From contig JAHJTN010000007.1 of NCBI GenBank assembly GCA_018829465.1, positions 62,001 to 126,000 of the forward strand: a stretch of 64,000 nucleotides of DNA. The letters are read 5' to 3'. The notes below the pieces were generated by a model. It did no database searches. It had not been told where the DNA came from and saw only the letters and a program-made list of their open reading frames with translations. The position numbers were made by a program, and so were the translations under genes. This stretch comes from Bacteroidota bacterium (GTDB lineage Bacteria; Bacteroidota; Bacteroidia; Flavobacteriales; Flavobacteriaceae). Positions 7,549 through 16,667 of the stretch are shown here, piece after piece (the stretch's first letter is position 1; each line of letters starts with the position of its first letter).

Positions 7549-8490
7549 ATGTTTAATAAGCAAATACCGCCAAAAATGGAACTGAATGAAAAACAAATTA
7601 CACTACTCAACAAATGGCTGAATCATGAGGCTACAGAGCAAGATGTGTTAGAAATCAAGCAAGACCCGGAGTTATTTGCTTATGTTAAAATATCCGGTAG
7701 CGCCTCGCACTTTGCTTCTCCTGATTTTGACAGAGAAATGCTCTTTCAAAAAATTCATACGGCTAAAATCCGAAACCAGAAAAAATTTGGAGTCGTCAAG
7801 TATTTAATGCCTATAGCTGCAGCCATAGCTGTTTTGTTTGCAATCTATACTTTCCTGCCCCAAGGCGAACTTAAACAATACGAAGTGGCTTTTGCCGAAA
7901 GCCGGGCCATCACCCTTCCTGATGCATCTGAGGTGCTTGTCAATTCGGGATCCACACTTTCTTATAATGCCGAAAAATGGCAACGCGAACGTCAAATTAA
8001 TTTAAACGGTGAAGCCTTTTTTAAAGTAGCCAAAGGAAAAAAATTTACAGTAAAAACCGAGAAAGGCGATGTCACCGTATTGGGTACTCAATTCAATGTA
8101 AAACAGCGCGCAGGCATTTTTCAAGTAAGCTGCTACGAAGGCCGTGTGGAGGTACAAGCCGGTTCAAACAAAGTGGTGCTTACTGCTGGTGAATTTGCAC
8201 AAATGCAGAATGGGCAGCTGCATAAGCAAAGTATTTCGGTAGAAAATCCCTCTTGGATCAACGGAGAGAGCACATTCGAAAACGAAACGCTACAAGAAGT
8301 AATAGCTGAATTGGAAAGGCAATACAATATAAAAGTTTATTTGGATAAAGAAGTGAATCTATACGAAACCTTCACAGGCGGATTTACAAACAACCAACTC
8401 GAAGATGCACTAAAAACCATATGTTTGCCGTTACAACTTCAGTTCACCATCGAAAATTCCGAAAGGGTAAGAATTTATGTCGCTCCATAG
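7549..8490 (+). CDS. FecR family anti-sigma factor
   Basis: Inner-membrane anti-sigma factor of 313 residues. The N-terminal cytosolic part (about 10-80) binds the sigma factor, one membrane segment lies near 83-103 (YLMPIAAAIAVLFAIYTFL), and the periplasmic FecR domain follows (about 105-210, ITLPDASEVLVNSGSTLSY, GEAFFKVAKGKKFTV). The C-terminal DUF4974-like part starts near 240 (ENETLQEVIAELERQYNIKV). The start could also be Met10. It overlaps the next gene by 14 bases, so translation is coupled to the receptor. Confidence 0.92.
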   Translation: MFNKQIPPKMELNEKQITLLNKWLNHEATEQDVLEIKQDPELFAYVKISGSASHFASPDFDREMLFQKIHTAKIRNQKKFGVVKYLMPIAAAIAVLFAIYTFLPQGELKQYEVAFAESRAITLPDASEVLVNSGSTLSYNAEKWQRERQINLNGEAFFKVAKGKKFTVKTEKGDVTVLGTQFNVKQRAGIFQVSCYEGRVEVQAGSNKVVLTAGEFAQMQNGQLHKQSISVENPSWINGESTFENETLQEVIAELERQYNIKVYLDKEVNLYETFTGGFTNNQLEDALKTICLPLQLQFTIENSERVRIYVAP

Positions 8491-11035
8491 CGTTTTCTTT
8501 TTTTTCTTGGGCTTGTTTATAGGTTTGTTCTCCATACCGGCCACAGCACAATCCGCCATCCCATTAAAAGCCTATTTAGACAAGGTTGAAGAAAAACACG
8601 ATATTGTGTTTTCTTACCGTCCATCCGATTTGGAAGGACAATTAATCAACCCGCCATCAAATTTGGATGACATCCAAGCCATTATTCTCTTTTTGAGAAG
8701 CCAAACACCTTTCAACTACACGGTTATCAACGAAACCAGCATAGCGATAGTAGCCAAAAATGCAGGACAGATTTCCGTTTGCGGACGTTTGATTGACGCT
8801 TACCTAAACGAACCTATAGCCGAAGCAACTGTTTACGAACCCGTCAGTGGAAAAGGAACCATTACGGATTCAGATGGATTTTTTAGGCTGAAAGGCATCA
8901 GCCCGACGGCACTTTTGAGCATTCAGCATATGATTTATGCCGAACAATCGTTTGCAGCGTCACTGTTTGTCGATGAAAACGCGTGTAGAAGTTATTTTCT
9001 AAAACCCCAAACCAGACAGCTTTCGGAAGTAGTGGTCAGCAATGTCTTGGCCAGCGGTATAGATATTACTTCGGATGGTGCTTTGCTGATCAGACCCAAG
9101 CAATTTGGTATATTGCCCGGTCTTATAGAACCCGATGTTTTGCAAATACTGCAAAGACTTCCGGGCGTGGAAAGCATCAACGAAACGGTTTCCAACATCA
9201 ACATCAGGGGCGGTACCAATGACCAAAACCTCATTTTGTGGGATGGAATAAAAATGTATCAAACCGGTCATTTTTTCGGACTTATCTCAACGATCAATCC
9301 CTACCTAACCGAGCAAATTCAGGTTTACAAAAACGGCGTTTCGGCCCAGTATGGCGACGGTGTTTCGGGCATGGTTAATTTTAAGACAACATCAAAAATT
9401 CCTGTACAAATAAAAGGAGGCGCAGGAATTAACCTTATTAATGGTGATGCGTATTTACAAATTCCGTTTGGCACAAAATGGGGTTTACAAGTTTCAGGAA
9501 GGCGATCTTTTAACGATTTTTTTTCAACCCCTACATACGACGAGTATTTTGATCGTGCTTTCCAGGATTCTAAAATTACGACGCGAAATAATCTCTCTGC
9601 AAATGAAAATTTTTCCTCAGATGAGAGTTTTGTTTTTTATGATGTCAACGCCAAGCTCATTTTTGAACCGAATGAAAAAAGCCATTTTGAGGTCAATTTT
9701 TTTAATTTAGACAACAGGCTCAGTTTTCGCGAAAGCATCACTGTCGAAAATGAAGAAAATACACGCACCCGAACCAGCAGTTTAGACCAAAGAAATATTG
9801 CCGTAGGCCTTTCCGGTGAAATTCTTTTAAACGAACAATGGCGTATTTTGGGTAATGCCTATTATACCAACTACAACTTGGAAGCCACAAACTTTGACTT
9901 GCGAACCAGCCAGCAGCTCGATCAGAAAAACGAAGTGCTTGAGAGTCAGGCAAAACTGATCTTATCTTACACGCTCAATGAAAAATGGAATTTTAACGGA
10001 GGTTACGAAGTTGTGGAAACCGGTGTCACCAATCTGCAACGCGTAAACGATCCGTTTTTTTTTAGTTCTATCAAGAACGCCCTCGTGGAGCATGCAGGTT
10101 TTGTAGAAGCGGGGCACAAAAACGCCAGCGGATTAAACGCTACAGTAGGGTTAAGGGCCAGCTTTGTACCGGAGTTAGGTGAATCATTCTTCGAGCCCCG
10201 TTTCAATATTTTACAAGCCTTAAGCAGTACATTTTCTTTGAGTCTTATGGGTGAATTAAAACACCAAGTCACTACCCAAACTATTGACCTTCAGGAAGAC
10301 TTTTTGGGCGTCGAAAAAAGAAGGTGGACACTTGCAGATAATGAAGACATTCCTGTCGTACACAGTAAGCAATTGTCTTTTGGGTTGAATTATGAAAAAG
10401 ACAGTTGGTTTGCCAATGTTACCAGTTTTTACAAAACTGTAGATGAAGTTTTTACCGACAACTTAGGCTTTCAAGATCAACTTGAATTTGCCAATTTGAA
10501 AGGAGAATACAATGTAAAAGGCGTAGAAGTTTTGGTTGACAAAAAACTCAAGGCACTCAACCTTTCCGTTTCTTATGCCTATAAAGACAACCAACTCGAA
10601 TTTGACAGCCTGATGCCTTCAAAAATCAGAAATCACCAAGATGTCAAACATTCAGTCGGCATTACCGGTGCTTATCAAATCAAGCAGCTGAAATTGTCCT
10701 TGGGCTACCAATGGCGCACAGGCAAGCCTTTTACGGAGCCCGATCCGGAAAACCCTATTTCCAACGAAGGCATTTTTGAAGAAATAAACTACCAAAACGC
10801 CAACAGCAGCACTTTGCCCAACTACAGGCGATTCGATTTTTCTTCGGAATACCATTTTATGTGGAGTAAAACGCGCGTGGTCTTAGGTCTTTCAGTGTTA
10901 AATGTCTTGGACGATAAAAACATACTCAATACCTACTACACCCTAGATAATACAAATGGCAACTCAGAAGTGCGCAGGGTGGATAATCTTTCCTTGGGCA
11001 TCACACCCAATGTAAGTTTTAGGGTCTTCTTTTAG
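8477..11035 (+). CDS. TonB-dependent receptor with N-terminal STN signalling domain
   Basis: Outer-membrane transporter/sensor of 852 residues. Domains in order: signal peptide (1-25), STN (secretin/TonB short N-terminal) domain (about 28-90), CarboxypepD_reg-like domain (about 95-170, GRLIDAYLNEPIAEATVY), TonB plug (about 215-310, LPGVESINETVSNINIRGG and GVSAQYGDGVSGMVNF), and a beta-barrel ending in VSFRVFF. The STN domain is what contacts FecR in transducing receptors, which agrees with the sigma/anti-sigma genes in front. It is shorter than SusC proteins and no SusD gene follows, so a small chelate or peptide is a likelier substrate than a glycan. This is inferred. Confidence 0.9.
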   Translation: MSLHSVFFFFLGLFIGLFSIPATAQSAIPLKAYLDKVEEKHDIVFSYRPSDLEGQLINPPSNLDDIQAIILFLRSQTPFNYTVINETSIAIVAKNAGQISVCGRLIDAYLNEPIAEATVYEPVSGKGTITDSDGFFRLKGISPTALLSIQHMIYAEQSFAASLFVDENACRSYFLKPQTRQLSEVVVSNVLASGIDITSDGALLIRPKQFGILPGLIEPDVLQILQRLPGVESINETVSNINIRGGTNDQNLILWDGIKMYQTGHFFGLISTINPYLTEQIQVYKNGVSAQYGDGVSGMVNFKTTSKIPVQIKGGAGINLINGDAYLQIPFGTKWGLQVSGRRSFNDFFSTPTYDEYFDRAFQDSKITTRNNLSANENFSSDESFVFYDVNAKLIFEPNEKSHFEVNFFNLDNRLSFRESITVENEENTRTRTSSLDQRNIAVGLSGEILLNEQWRILGNAYYTNYNLEATNFDLRTSQQLDQKNEVLESQAKLILSYTLNEKWNFNGGYEVVETGVTNLQRVNDPFFFSSIKNALVEHAGFVEAGHKNASGLNATVGLRASFVPELGESFFEPRFNILQALSSTFSLSLMGELKHQVTTQTIDLQEDFLGVEKRRWTLADNEDIPVVHSKQLSFGLNYEKDSWFANVTSFYKTVDEVFTDNLGFQDQLEFANLKGEYNVKGVEVLVDKKLKALNLSVSYAYKDNQLEFDSLMPSKIRNHQDVKHSVGITGAYQIKQLKLSLGYQWRTGKPFTEPDPENPISNEGIFEEINYQNANSSTLPNYRRFDFSSEYHFMWSKTRVVLGLSVLNVLDDKNILNTYYTLDNTNGNSEVRRVDNLSLGITPNVSFRVFF

Positions 11036-11213
11036 TAGCTTGGGTTTCAAAATTTGATCATAATTGTCCGATAAAAATGTAAGCCAAGTGATTGCAAGGA
11101 TTCAAACAATTGTTTTAATTTTTAACGGACGACAACGAAATTTGATAGAAACTTCATATTTTTTAGTTGAGCAAGCCATCAAAAAATAGTAAATTGGCAC
11201 TTTGAAAAATGCC

Positions 11214-11858
11214 ATGCAAAAAGATTTAAGCCATTACAGAAAAACTTACGAAAAAGGTGCGCTTTTAGAAAACAACTTGCCTGAAAATCCTTTGGTGCTC
11301 TTTCAAGATTGGTTTTTTGAAGCGGAAAGCCATCCTTCAGTTGATGAGGTAAATGCTATGACGGTATCGACATTTGGTTTGGATGGATTTCCAAAATCAC
11401 GCGTAGTTTTGCTGAAAAAATACACCCATGAAGGGTTTATTTTTTACACCAATTACGACAGCGAAAAAGGCAAAGCAATTTTGGCAAACCCAAATATATG
11501 CTGCTCCTTTTTTTGGCCTGTACTCGAACGCCAAATTATCATCAAAGGTGTTGCAGAAAAATTAGCGGCCAATTTGTCTGATGGCTACTTCGAATCCAGA
11601 CCCAGGGGCAGCCAACTGAGCGCTTTGGTTTCACCCCAAAGCCAAGTAGTTCCATCTCGAGACTTTCTCGAAGAAGAACTCAAAGCCCTGGAGGCAAAAT
11701 ATGCAGGCAAAGAAATAGAAAGACCGGAAAATTGGGGCGGTTTTTTGGTAAAGCCCGTAGAAATGGAGTTTTGGCAGGGCAGGCCCAATCGATTGCACGA
11801 TAGAATCCGCTATCAACTGCAAGGTTGGGACTGGCTCATGCAACGGTTGGCTCCTTAA
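11214..11858 (+). CDS. pdxH: pyridoxamine 5'-phosphate oxidase
   Basis: FMN enzyme that oxidises pyridoxine or pyridoxamine 5'-phosphate to pyridoxal 5'-phosphate. The 214 residues start LSHYRKTYEKGAL and include SRVVLLKKY and the FMN/substrate motifs FYTNYDSEKGKAI, ESRPRGSQLSALVSPQS and EFWQGRPNRLHDRIRY. The C-terminus is LQGWDWLMQRLAP, as in the family. ATG 11214 is chosen over the in-frame TTG at 11202 because it gives the normal length. Nothing notable was seen in the 166-base gap upstream. Confidence 0.95.
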   Translation: MQKDLSHYRKTYEKGALLENNLPENPLVLFQDWFFEAESHPSVDEVNAMTVSTFGLDGFPKSRVVLLKKYTHEGFIFYTNYDSEKGKAILANPNICCSFFWPVLERQIIIKGVAEKLAANLSDGYFESRPRGSQLSALVSPQSQVVPSRDFLEEELKALEAKYAGKEIERPENWGGFLVKPVEMEFWQGRPNRLHDRIRYQLQGWDWLMQRLAP

Positions 11859-11987
11859 ATTTTAGTTTTCACCAATTTTTTTAAAATTCGATGTATCTTT
11901 TAGACATAAAACCATATGATGTACAAGATGTTTTTCCGCTCACCTAGAAAGGACTTCATCTTTCAAAAACCTTAAAATCTAAAAAAA

Positions 11988-12476
11988 ATGAAAACGCTAT
12001 ATCTCATTCGTCACGCCAAATCGGCCTGGGATTTGCCCGTGGCAGACCAAGACCGGCCGTTGGCCCACAAAGGGGTTACCGATGCCTACCTCATGGGCGC
12101 TTTTTTAAAAGAAAAGCAAGTGAAACCCGATTTGTTGCTCAGCAGCCCGGCCAACCGTGCCTTGCACACAGCCATCATTATTTCAAAAGCCGTAGGCTAT
12201 CCTTACGAAAAACTAGAAATTAAAGGTGAACTCTACGATTTTTATGGCGACAACCTCTTGCAAATTATTCGGCAAACACCTGATACAGTCAATGAATTGA
12301 TGGTTTTTGCACACAACAATGCGGTGACCAACACAGTCAATATTTTAGGAAATAAAGAGATAGAAAATGTGAATACCTGTGGTTTTGTTCATCTCAGTTT
12401 CGATATTGACCATTGGTCTGCAATACAAAAAGGAATAACACAGGCGTTTGTAAAACCCAAACAATTGAAAAGCTGA
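11988..12476 (+). CDS. sixA: SixA-type phosphohistidine phosphatase
   Basis: Histidine phosphatase superfamily protein of 162 residues with the RHG-type motif LIRHAKSAWD (phosphohistidine nucleophile His9) at the N-terminus and FAHNNAV near residue 105. SixA enzymes remove phosphate from phosphohistidine in phosphotransfer proteins. Its stop overlaps the ATG of ppk1 by one base (TGATG), so it is the first gene of a sixA-ppk1-ppx operon. The direct substrate here is unknown. PPK1 itself carries a phosphohistidine intermediate, so a link is possible but unproven. Confidence 0.85.
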   Translation: MKTLYLIRHAKSAWDLPVADQDRPLAHKGVTDAYLMGAFLKEKQVKPDLLLSSPANRALHTAIIISKAVGYPYEKLEIKGELYDFYGDNLLQIIRQTPDTVNELMVFAHNNAVTNTVNILGNKEIENVNTCGFVHLSFDIDHWSAIQKGITQAFVKPKQLKS

Positions 12477-14572
12477 TGGAGAATCAATATATCAACAGGG
12501 AAATCAGTTGGTTACAATTCAACGGTCGCGTATTGCAAGAGGCAGCAGACAAAAATATGCCATTGATAGAGCGTTTGCGTTTCATCGGAATTTTCTCCAA
12601 CAATCTCGATGAGTTTTTTAAAGTGCGATACGCAACTGTCAAGAGAATTGCCATGGCGGGCAAAAAGATAAAAAACATCATGGTGGGTTATGAACCCAAG
12701 GCACTGATGGATGATATCACCCAGATTGTGATCCACCAACAAGAGGAGAGTCTTCGCATATTGGAAGAAATCAGGCTAGCACTTAAAAATGAGAATATTT
12801 ACATCATTGACGAAAACCAAATTTCTGCCTCACAAGACGAATTTATCAGAAACTATTTTGTCAATGAGGTCAGTCCGGCTTTGGTAACCATCATACTTAA
12901 CGATTTAAAAGCGTTGAATATACGAACCGAAAGCGCTGCGTATTTGGCCGTCAAAATGGTGATGAAAACTGAACATAAACCGTCGGGTTTAAAAAAACTG
13001 TTCCAACCCGCAAAAAAAGACATTCAGTATGCATTGATTGAGATTCCGAAATCAATCAATCGCTTTGTAGTGCTGCCCGACGAAGGCGAAAAGAAATTTA
13101 TTATCATACTCGACGATTTGATTCGATACAACTTGAAATCGATTTTCAATATTTTTAACTACGAAACCCTGTCTGCCCACATGATTAAAATCACACGAGA
13201 CGCAGAATTGGATTTAGATTCTGATTTGAGTAAAAGTTTTGTAGAAAAACTCAGTGAAAGCATCAAAGGAAGGAGCGAAAGCCAACCGGTAAGATTTGTT
13301 TATGATGCTGATATTGAAAAAGACACGCTCGATTACTTGCTCGATAAAATGGGTTTTGAAAAAAATGAAAGCATCATCCCGGGAGGCAAATACCACAACC
13401 GCCGCGATTATATGAGTTTTCCGAGCCTACAACGCTCAGATTTACAGTTTAAACAATACCCGCCACTTCCCATAAAAGGATTGGAGTTGCAAGGAAGTTT
13501 GATCAAAAAAATTGCCCAGAAAGACTATTTGCTCTATGCACCATATCACACCTTTTCATACGTAATCAAATTTTTGCGTGAAGCCGCACTCGACCCCAAG
13601 GTAAAGTCTATTAAAATTACCATTTACAGGCTTGCTAAAGTTTCGCAAATTGCCTCTTCGCTCATCAACGCAGCTAAAAACGGAAAAAAAGTCACCGTTC
13701 AGATTGAGTTACAAGCCCGATTTGACGAAGCCAACAACATCCGATATGCAGAAAAATTTCAAGAAGAAGGCATCAAAATTATTTTTGGCGTGCCCGGCTT
13801 AAAAGTACATTCCAAGGTTTGCGTCATCGAAAGAGAAGAAGCGGGCGAAATCAAAAGATACGGACTCATCAGTACGGGAAACTTCAACGAAAGCACCGCC
13901 AAAATATACACAGATTACACACTTTTTACCGCCCATCCGGTCTTGCTAAAGGAGGTCAATAAACTTTTCGAATTTTTTGAAACCAGCTTCAAAGTTCATA
14001 GGTACAAACACCTCATTGTATCGCCACATTATACCCGAAATAAGTTTTTTAAATTGATTGATGCCGAAATTGACAATGCTAAAGCAGGTAGGGAAGCCTA
14101 TATTCACCTCAAGATCAACAGCATTACAGACATCCGCACTATAGACAAGTTATACGAGGCCAGCAGAGCCGGTGTAAAGTTACGTATGATCGTGAGAGGT
14201 ATTTGCTGCCTAGTGCCGGGCGTAAAAAATATGAGTGAAAATATAGAAGTAATTAGTATATTAGACAAGTATCTAGAGCATCCGCGCCTCTTTATTTTTG
14301 GCAACAATCAAGAACCTAAAGTTTTTATATCATCAGCCGATTGGATGGAACGCAATTTAGATGCACGCGTAGAAGTGGGTTGTCCTATTTTTGATGAATC
14401 CATCAAGCAGGAGTTGATAGATACCTTCGAAATTTGTTGGTCAGACAACGTAAAAGCGCGCATCATTAGTGCAAACCCAAATAACGAATACAGACGTAAC
14501 AACCATCCAAGAGTTCGTTCACAGTTTGCCACCTATGACTACTATCTTGAAAAAATGTCTAACAAAAATTGA
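12476..14572 (+). CDS. ppk1: polyphosphate kinase 1
   Basis: Makes polyphosphate from ATP through a phosphohistidine. The 698 residues start MENQYINREISWLQFNGRVL, the standard PPK1 opening, and continue with FIGIFSNNLDEFFKVRYAT. The catalytic half shows ARFDEANNIRYA, PGLKVHSKVCVIER (autophosphorylated His), GLISTGNFNESTAKIYTDYT and SSADWMERNLDARVEV. The ATG at 12476 overlaps the sixA stop by one base, so an in-frame start at 12413 is rejected. The stop TGA is only 6 bases before the start of ppx. Confidence 0.96.
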   Translation: MENQYINREISWLQFNGRVLQEAADKNMPLIERLRFIGIFSNNLDEFFKVRYATVKRIAMAGKKIKNIMVGYEPKALMDDITQIVIHQQEESLRILEEIRLALKNENIYIIDENQISASQDEFIRNYFVNEVSPALVTIILNDLKALNIRTESAAYLAVKMVMKTEHKPSGLKKLFQPAKKDIQYALIEIPKSINRFVVLPDEGEKKFIIILDDLIRYNLKSIFNIFNYETLSAHMIKITRDAELDLDSDLSKSFVEKLSESIKGRSESQPVRFVYDADIEKDTLDYLLDKMGFEKNESIIPGGKYHNRRDYMSFPSLQRSDLQFKQYPPLPIKGLELQGSLIKKIAQKDYLLYAPYHTFSYVIKFLREAALDPKVKSIKITIYRLAKVSQIASSLINAAKNGKKVTVQIELQARFDEANNIRYAEKFQEEGIKIIFGVPGLKVHSKVCVIEREEAGEIKRYGLISTGNFNESTAKIYTDYTLFTAHPVLLKEVNKLFEFFETSFKVHRYKHLIVSPHYTRNKFFKLIDAEIDNAKAGREAYIHLKINSITDIRTIDKLYEASRAGVKLRMIVRGICCLVPGVKNMSENIEVISILDKYLEHPRLFIFGNNQEPKVFISSADWMERNLDARVEVGCPIFDESIKQELIDTFEICWSDNVKARIISANPNNEYRRNNHPRVRSQFATYDYYLEKMSNKN

Positions 14573-14578
14573 AATACA

Positions 14579-15466
14579 TTGAAAATCCGAAAGTTCGCCG
14601 CCATAGACATTGGATCAAACGCCATTAGATTGCTTATTTCCAATATTTTGGAAGTAGAAAATAAAGAGCCCGCCTTTAGGAAAAACGCCTTGGTAAGGGT
14701 GCCGATTCGCCTTGGTGCCGATTCGTTTACTGTGGGTGAAATTTCTAAAATCAACCTCAAGCGCATGGTAGATACCATGAAAGCCTTCAAATTGTTGATG
14801 CAAGCACATGGGGTTGAAAAATATATGGCTTGTGCCACATCTGCCATGCGCGAGGCTACCAACAGTGATGAAGTGGTTGATTTGATAAAGGAAAAATCGG
14901 GGATTGATGTTCAAATTATCGATGGAAAAACAGAAGCCACCATCATTGCAAATACAGACTTACAACATTTTTTAGATTCTTCAAAGAATTATCTGTACGT
15001 AGATGTGGGCGGTGGTAGTACAGAATTCACTATCTTTTCTGAAGGTAAAATCATGACTTCCAAATCATTCAGGATGGGGACGGTTCGTATGATTAGTCAA
15101 AGCGTTGAGGAGATGGTTTGGGATGAGATAAAAAAATGGCTTCGTTTCCACACCAAAGAATTCCATAAAATAGACATCATCGGTTCGGGTGGAAACATCA
15201 ACAAATTGTATAAAATGTCGGGTATCACAGGCGGGAAACCTTTGACTTATCTGTTGTTGAATGCCGAATATGAAAGGTTGTTAAAATTGAGTTTTGAAGA
15301 ACGTATTTTGCAATTCAACATGAATCCGGATAGGGCCGATGTAATTATTCCGGCCACCAAAATTTTTCTTTTTGCCGCAAAATGGAGTGGTGCAACAGAT
15401 ATACATGTACCTAAGATAGGTTTGGCCGACGGTATTATCAAAGCCATGTACAAAGGACAAATTTAA
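14579..15466 (+). CDS. ppx: Ppx/GppA family exopolyphosphatase
   Basis: Actin-fold phosphatase of 295 residues that cleaves terminal phosphate from polyphosphate, or pppGpp in GppA members. Motifs are FAAIDIGSNAIRLLI (phosphate 1 loop), YVDVGGGSTEFTIFSEG (phosphate 2 loop) and IIGSGGNINKL. It is the short form, lacking the C-terminal HD-like domain of the E. coli enzyme. The start must be TTG at 14579: an in-frame TGA (the ppk1 stop) is at 14570 and the first in-frame ATG is far inside the conserved domain. It shares the operon with ppk1, so synthesis and breakdown of polyphosphate are co-expressed. Confidence 0.92.
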   Translation: MKIRKFAAIDIGSNAIRLLISNILEVENKEPAFRKNALVRVPIRLGADSFTVGEISKINLKRMVDTMKAFKLLMQAHGVEKYMACATSAMREATNSDEVVDLIKEKSGIDVQIIDGKTEATIIANTDLQHFLDSSKNYLYVDVGGGSTEFTIFSEGKIMTSKSFRMGTVRMISQSVEEMVWDEIKKWLRFHTKEFHKIDIIGSGGNINKLYKMSGITGGKPLTYLLLNAEYERLLKLSFEERILQFNMNPDRADVIIPATKIFLFAAKWSGATDIHVPKIGLADGIIKAMYKGQI

Positions 15467-15542
15467 TATCCCCGATTTTTATTTTACATGTCACAGCGAG
15501 TATAGTTTAAAAGCCGGATTCCATCTGTCTGTTTAGTAGTGT

Positions 15543-16634
15543 TTACAAATCCAACTTTTCGATACTATCAACAATCCTAGCGGCTGTTTTGCCGTCCCAC
15601 AATTCCGGTACACTTCCTTTTTTCCAAGCATTAGAAAACAATTTTTTCATGGCAGGTTCCACGGCTTTCGGATTTGTACCCAACAGTTCGTTGGTTCCTA
15701 TGCTGATGGTTTCCGGGCGTTCTGTGTTGTCGCGCAAGGTCATGCAAGGCACACCCATCACCGTGGTTTCTTCTGTAATACCGCCCGAGTCGGTAACCAC
15801 GGCTAAGGCCTTTTCAACAAGATAGTTGAATTCTAAATAACCCAACGGATCAATCAAGTGCAGGCGTGGATGCGAAATGCCTAGTGCGCTCAGGATTTTT
15901 GCCGTACGCGGATGCACCGGAAAAACAAGCGGTAGGTTTTGAGAATGGGCAACCAGCGCGTCGATGAGTTCTTTGAGTTTGTGTTCTTCATCCACATTGG
16001 CAGGTCTGTGAAGCGTCATCACAAAATATTGTTGGGGCTTTAGCTGAAGTTTATGCCATATTTCGGGTTGCTGAAAACGCGGCCTGTTTGTCAATAGTGT
16101 GTCAATCATCGTATTTCCAACGAAGAAAATCCGGTTTTTTTCAACGCCGATTTTTTGTAAATTTTGGTTGGCTGTCTCGGAAGTTGTATAAAAATAATTG
16201 GAAATGCTATCAGTAACCATGCGGTTTATCTCTTCGGGCATGGTCCAATCTTCACTGCGGATACCACCTTCTACATGGGCAACTTTCACATGGAGTTTTT
16301 GGGCAGTTATGGCACAAGCCATGGTGGAGGTAACATCACCCACAACCAAACATAAGTTTGATTTTTTTTCCAACAATAGTTTTTCATAACCAACCATGAT
16401 GGCCGCAGTTTGTTCGGCTTGTGAACCACCACCGGCACCCAAGTTTTCGTCGGGAAGCGGAATATTGAGCTCTTCAAAAAAACGCCCACTCATGTTTTGA
16501 TCATAGTGTTGTCCGGTATGAATCAATCGGTATTGGAGTTTGCTGCCTTGCAGCTGTCTTTCTTTGATGGCGTGAATAATTGGCGCAATTTTCATAAAGT
16601 TGGGTCGCGCACCCGCAATAATATCTATCAGCAT
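15543..16634 (-). CDS. wecB: UDP-N-acetylglucosamine 2-epimerase (non-hydrolysing)
   Basis: Converts UDP-GlcNAc to UDP-ManNAc for surface polysaccharides. The 363 residues show the family start IAGARPNFMKIAPII, then HTGQHYD, HVEGGIRSEDWTMPEEINR, LHRPANVDEE, FPVHPRT, and VVTDSGGITEETTVMGVPCMTLRDNTERPET. Full length. It lies 33 bases downstream of the fabH-type gene on the same strand. It may supply sugar nucleotides to the glycosyltransferases at 19-23 kb (inference). Confidence 0.94.
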   Translation of the reverse strand: MLIDIIAGARPNFMKIAPIIHAIKERQLQGSKLQYRLIHTGQHYDQNMSGRFFEELNIPLPDENLGAGGGSQAEQTAAIMVGYEKLLLEKKSNLCLVVGDVTSTMACAITAQKLHVKVAHVEGGIRSEDWTMPEEINRMVTDSISNYFYTTSETANQNLQKIGVEKNRIFFVGNTMIDTLLTNRPRFQQPEIWHKLQLKPQQYFVMTLHRPANVDEEHKLKELIDALVAHSQNLPLVFPVHPRTAKILSALGISHPRLHLIDPLGYLEFNYLVEKALAVVTDSGGITEETTVMGVPCMTLRDNTERPETISIGTNELLGTNPKAVEPAMKKLFSNAWKKGSVPELWDGKTAARIVDSIEKLDL

Positions 16635-16667
16635 AATGAATAAGATAATAAAATGTATGCGTTAAGT

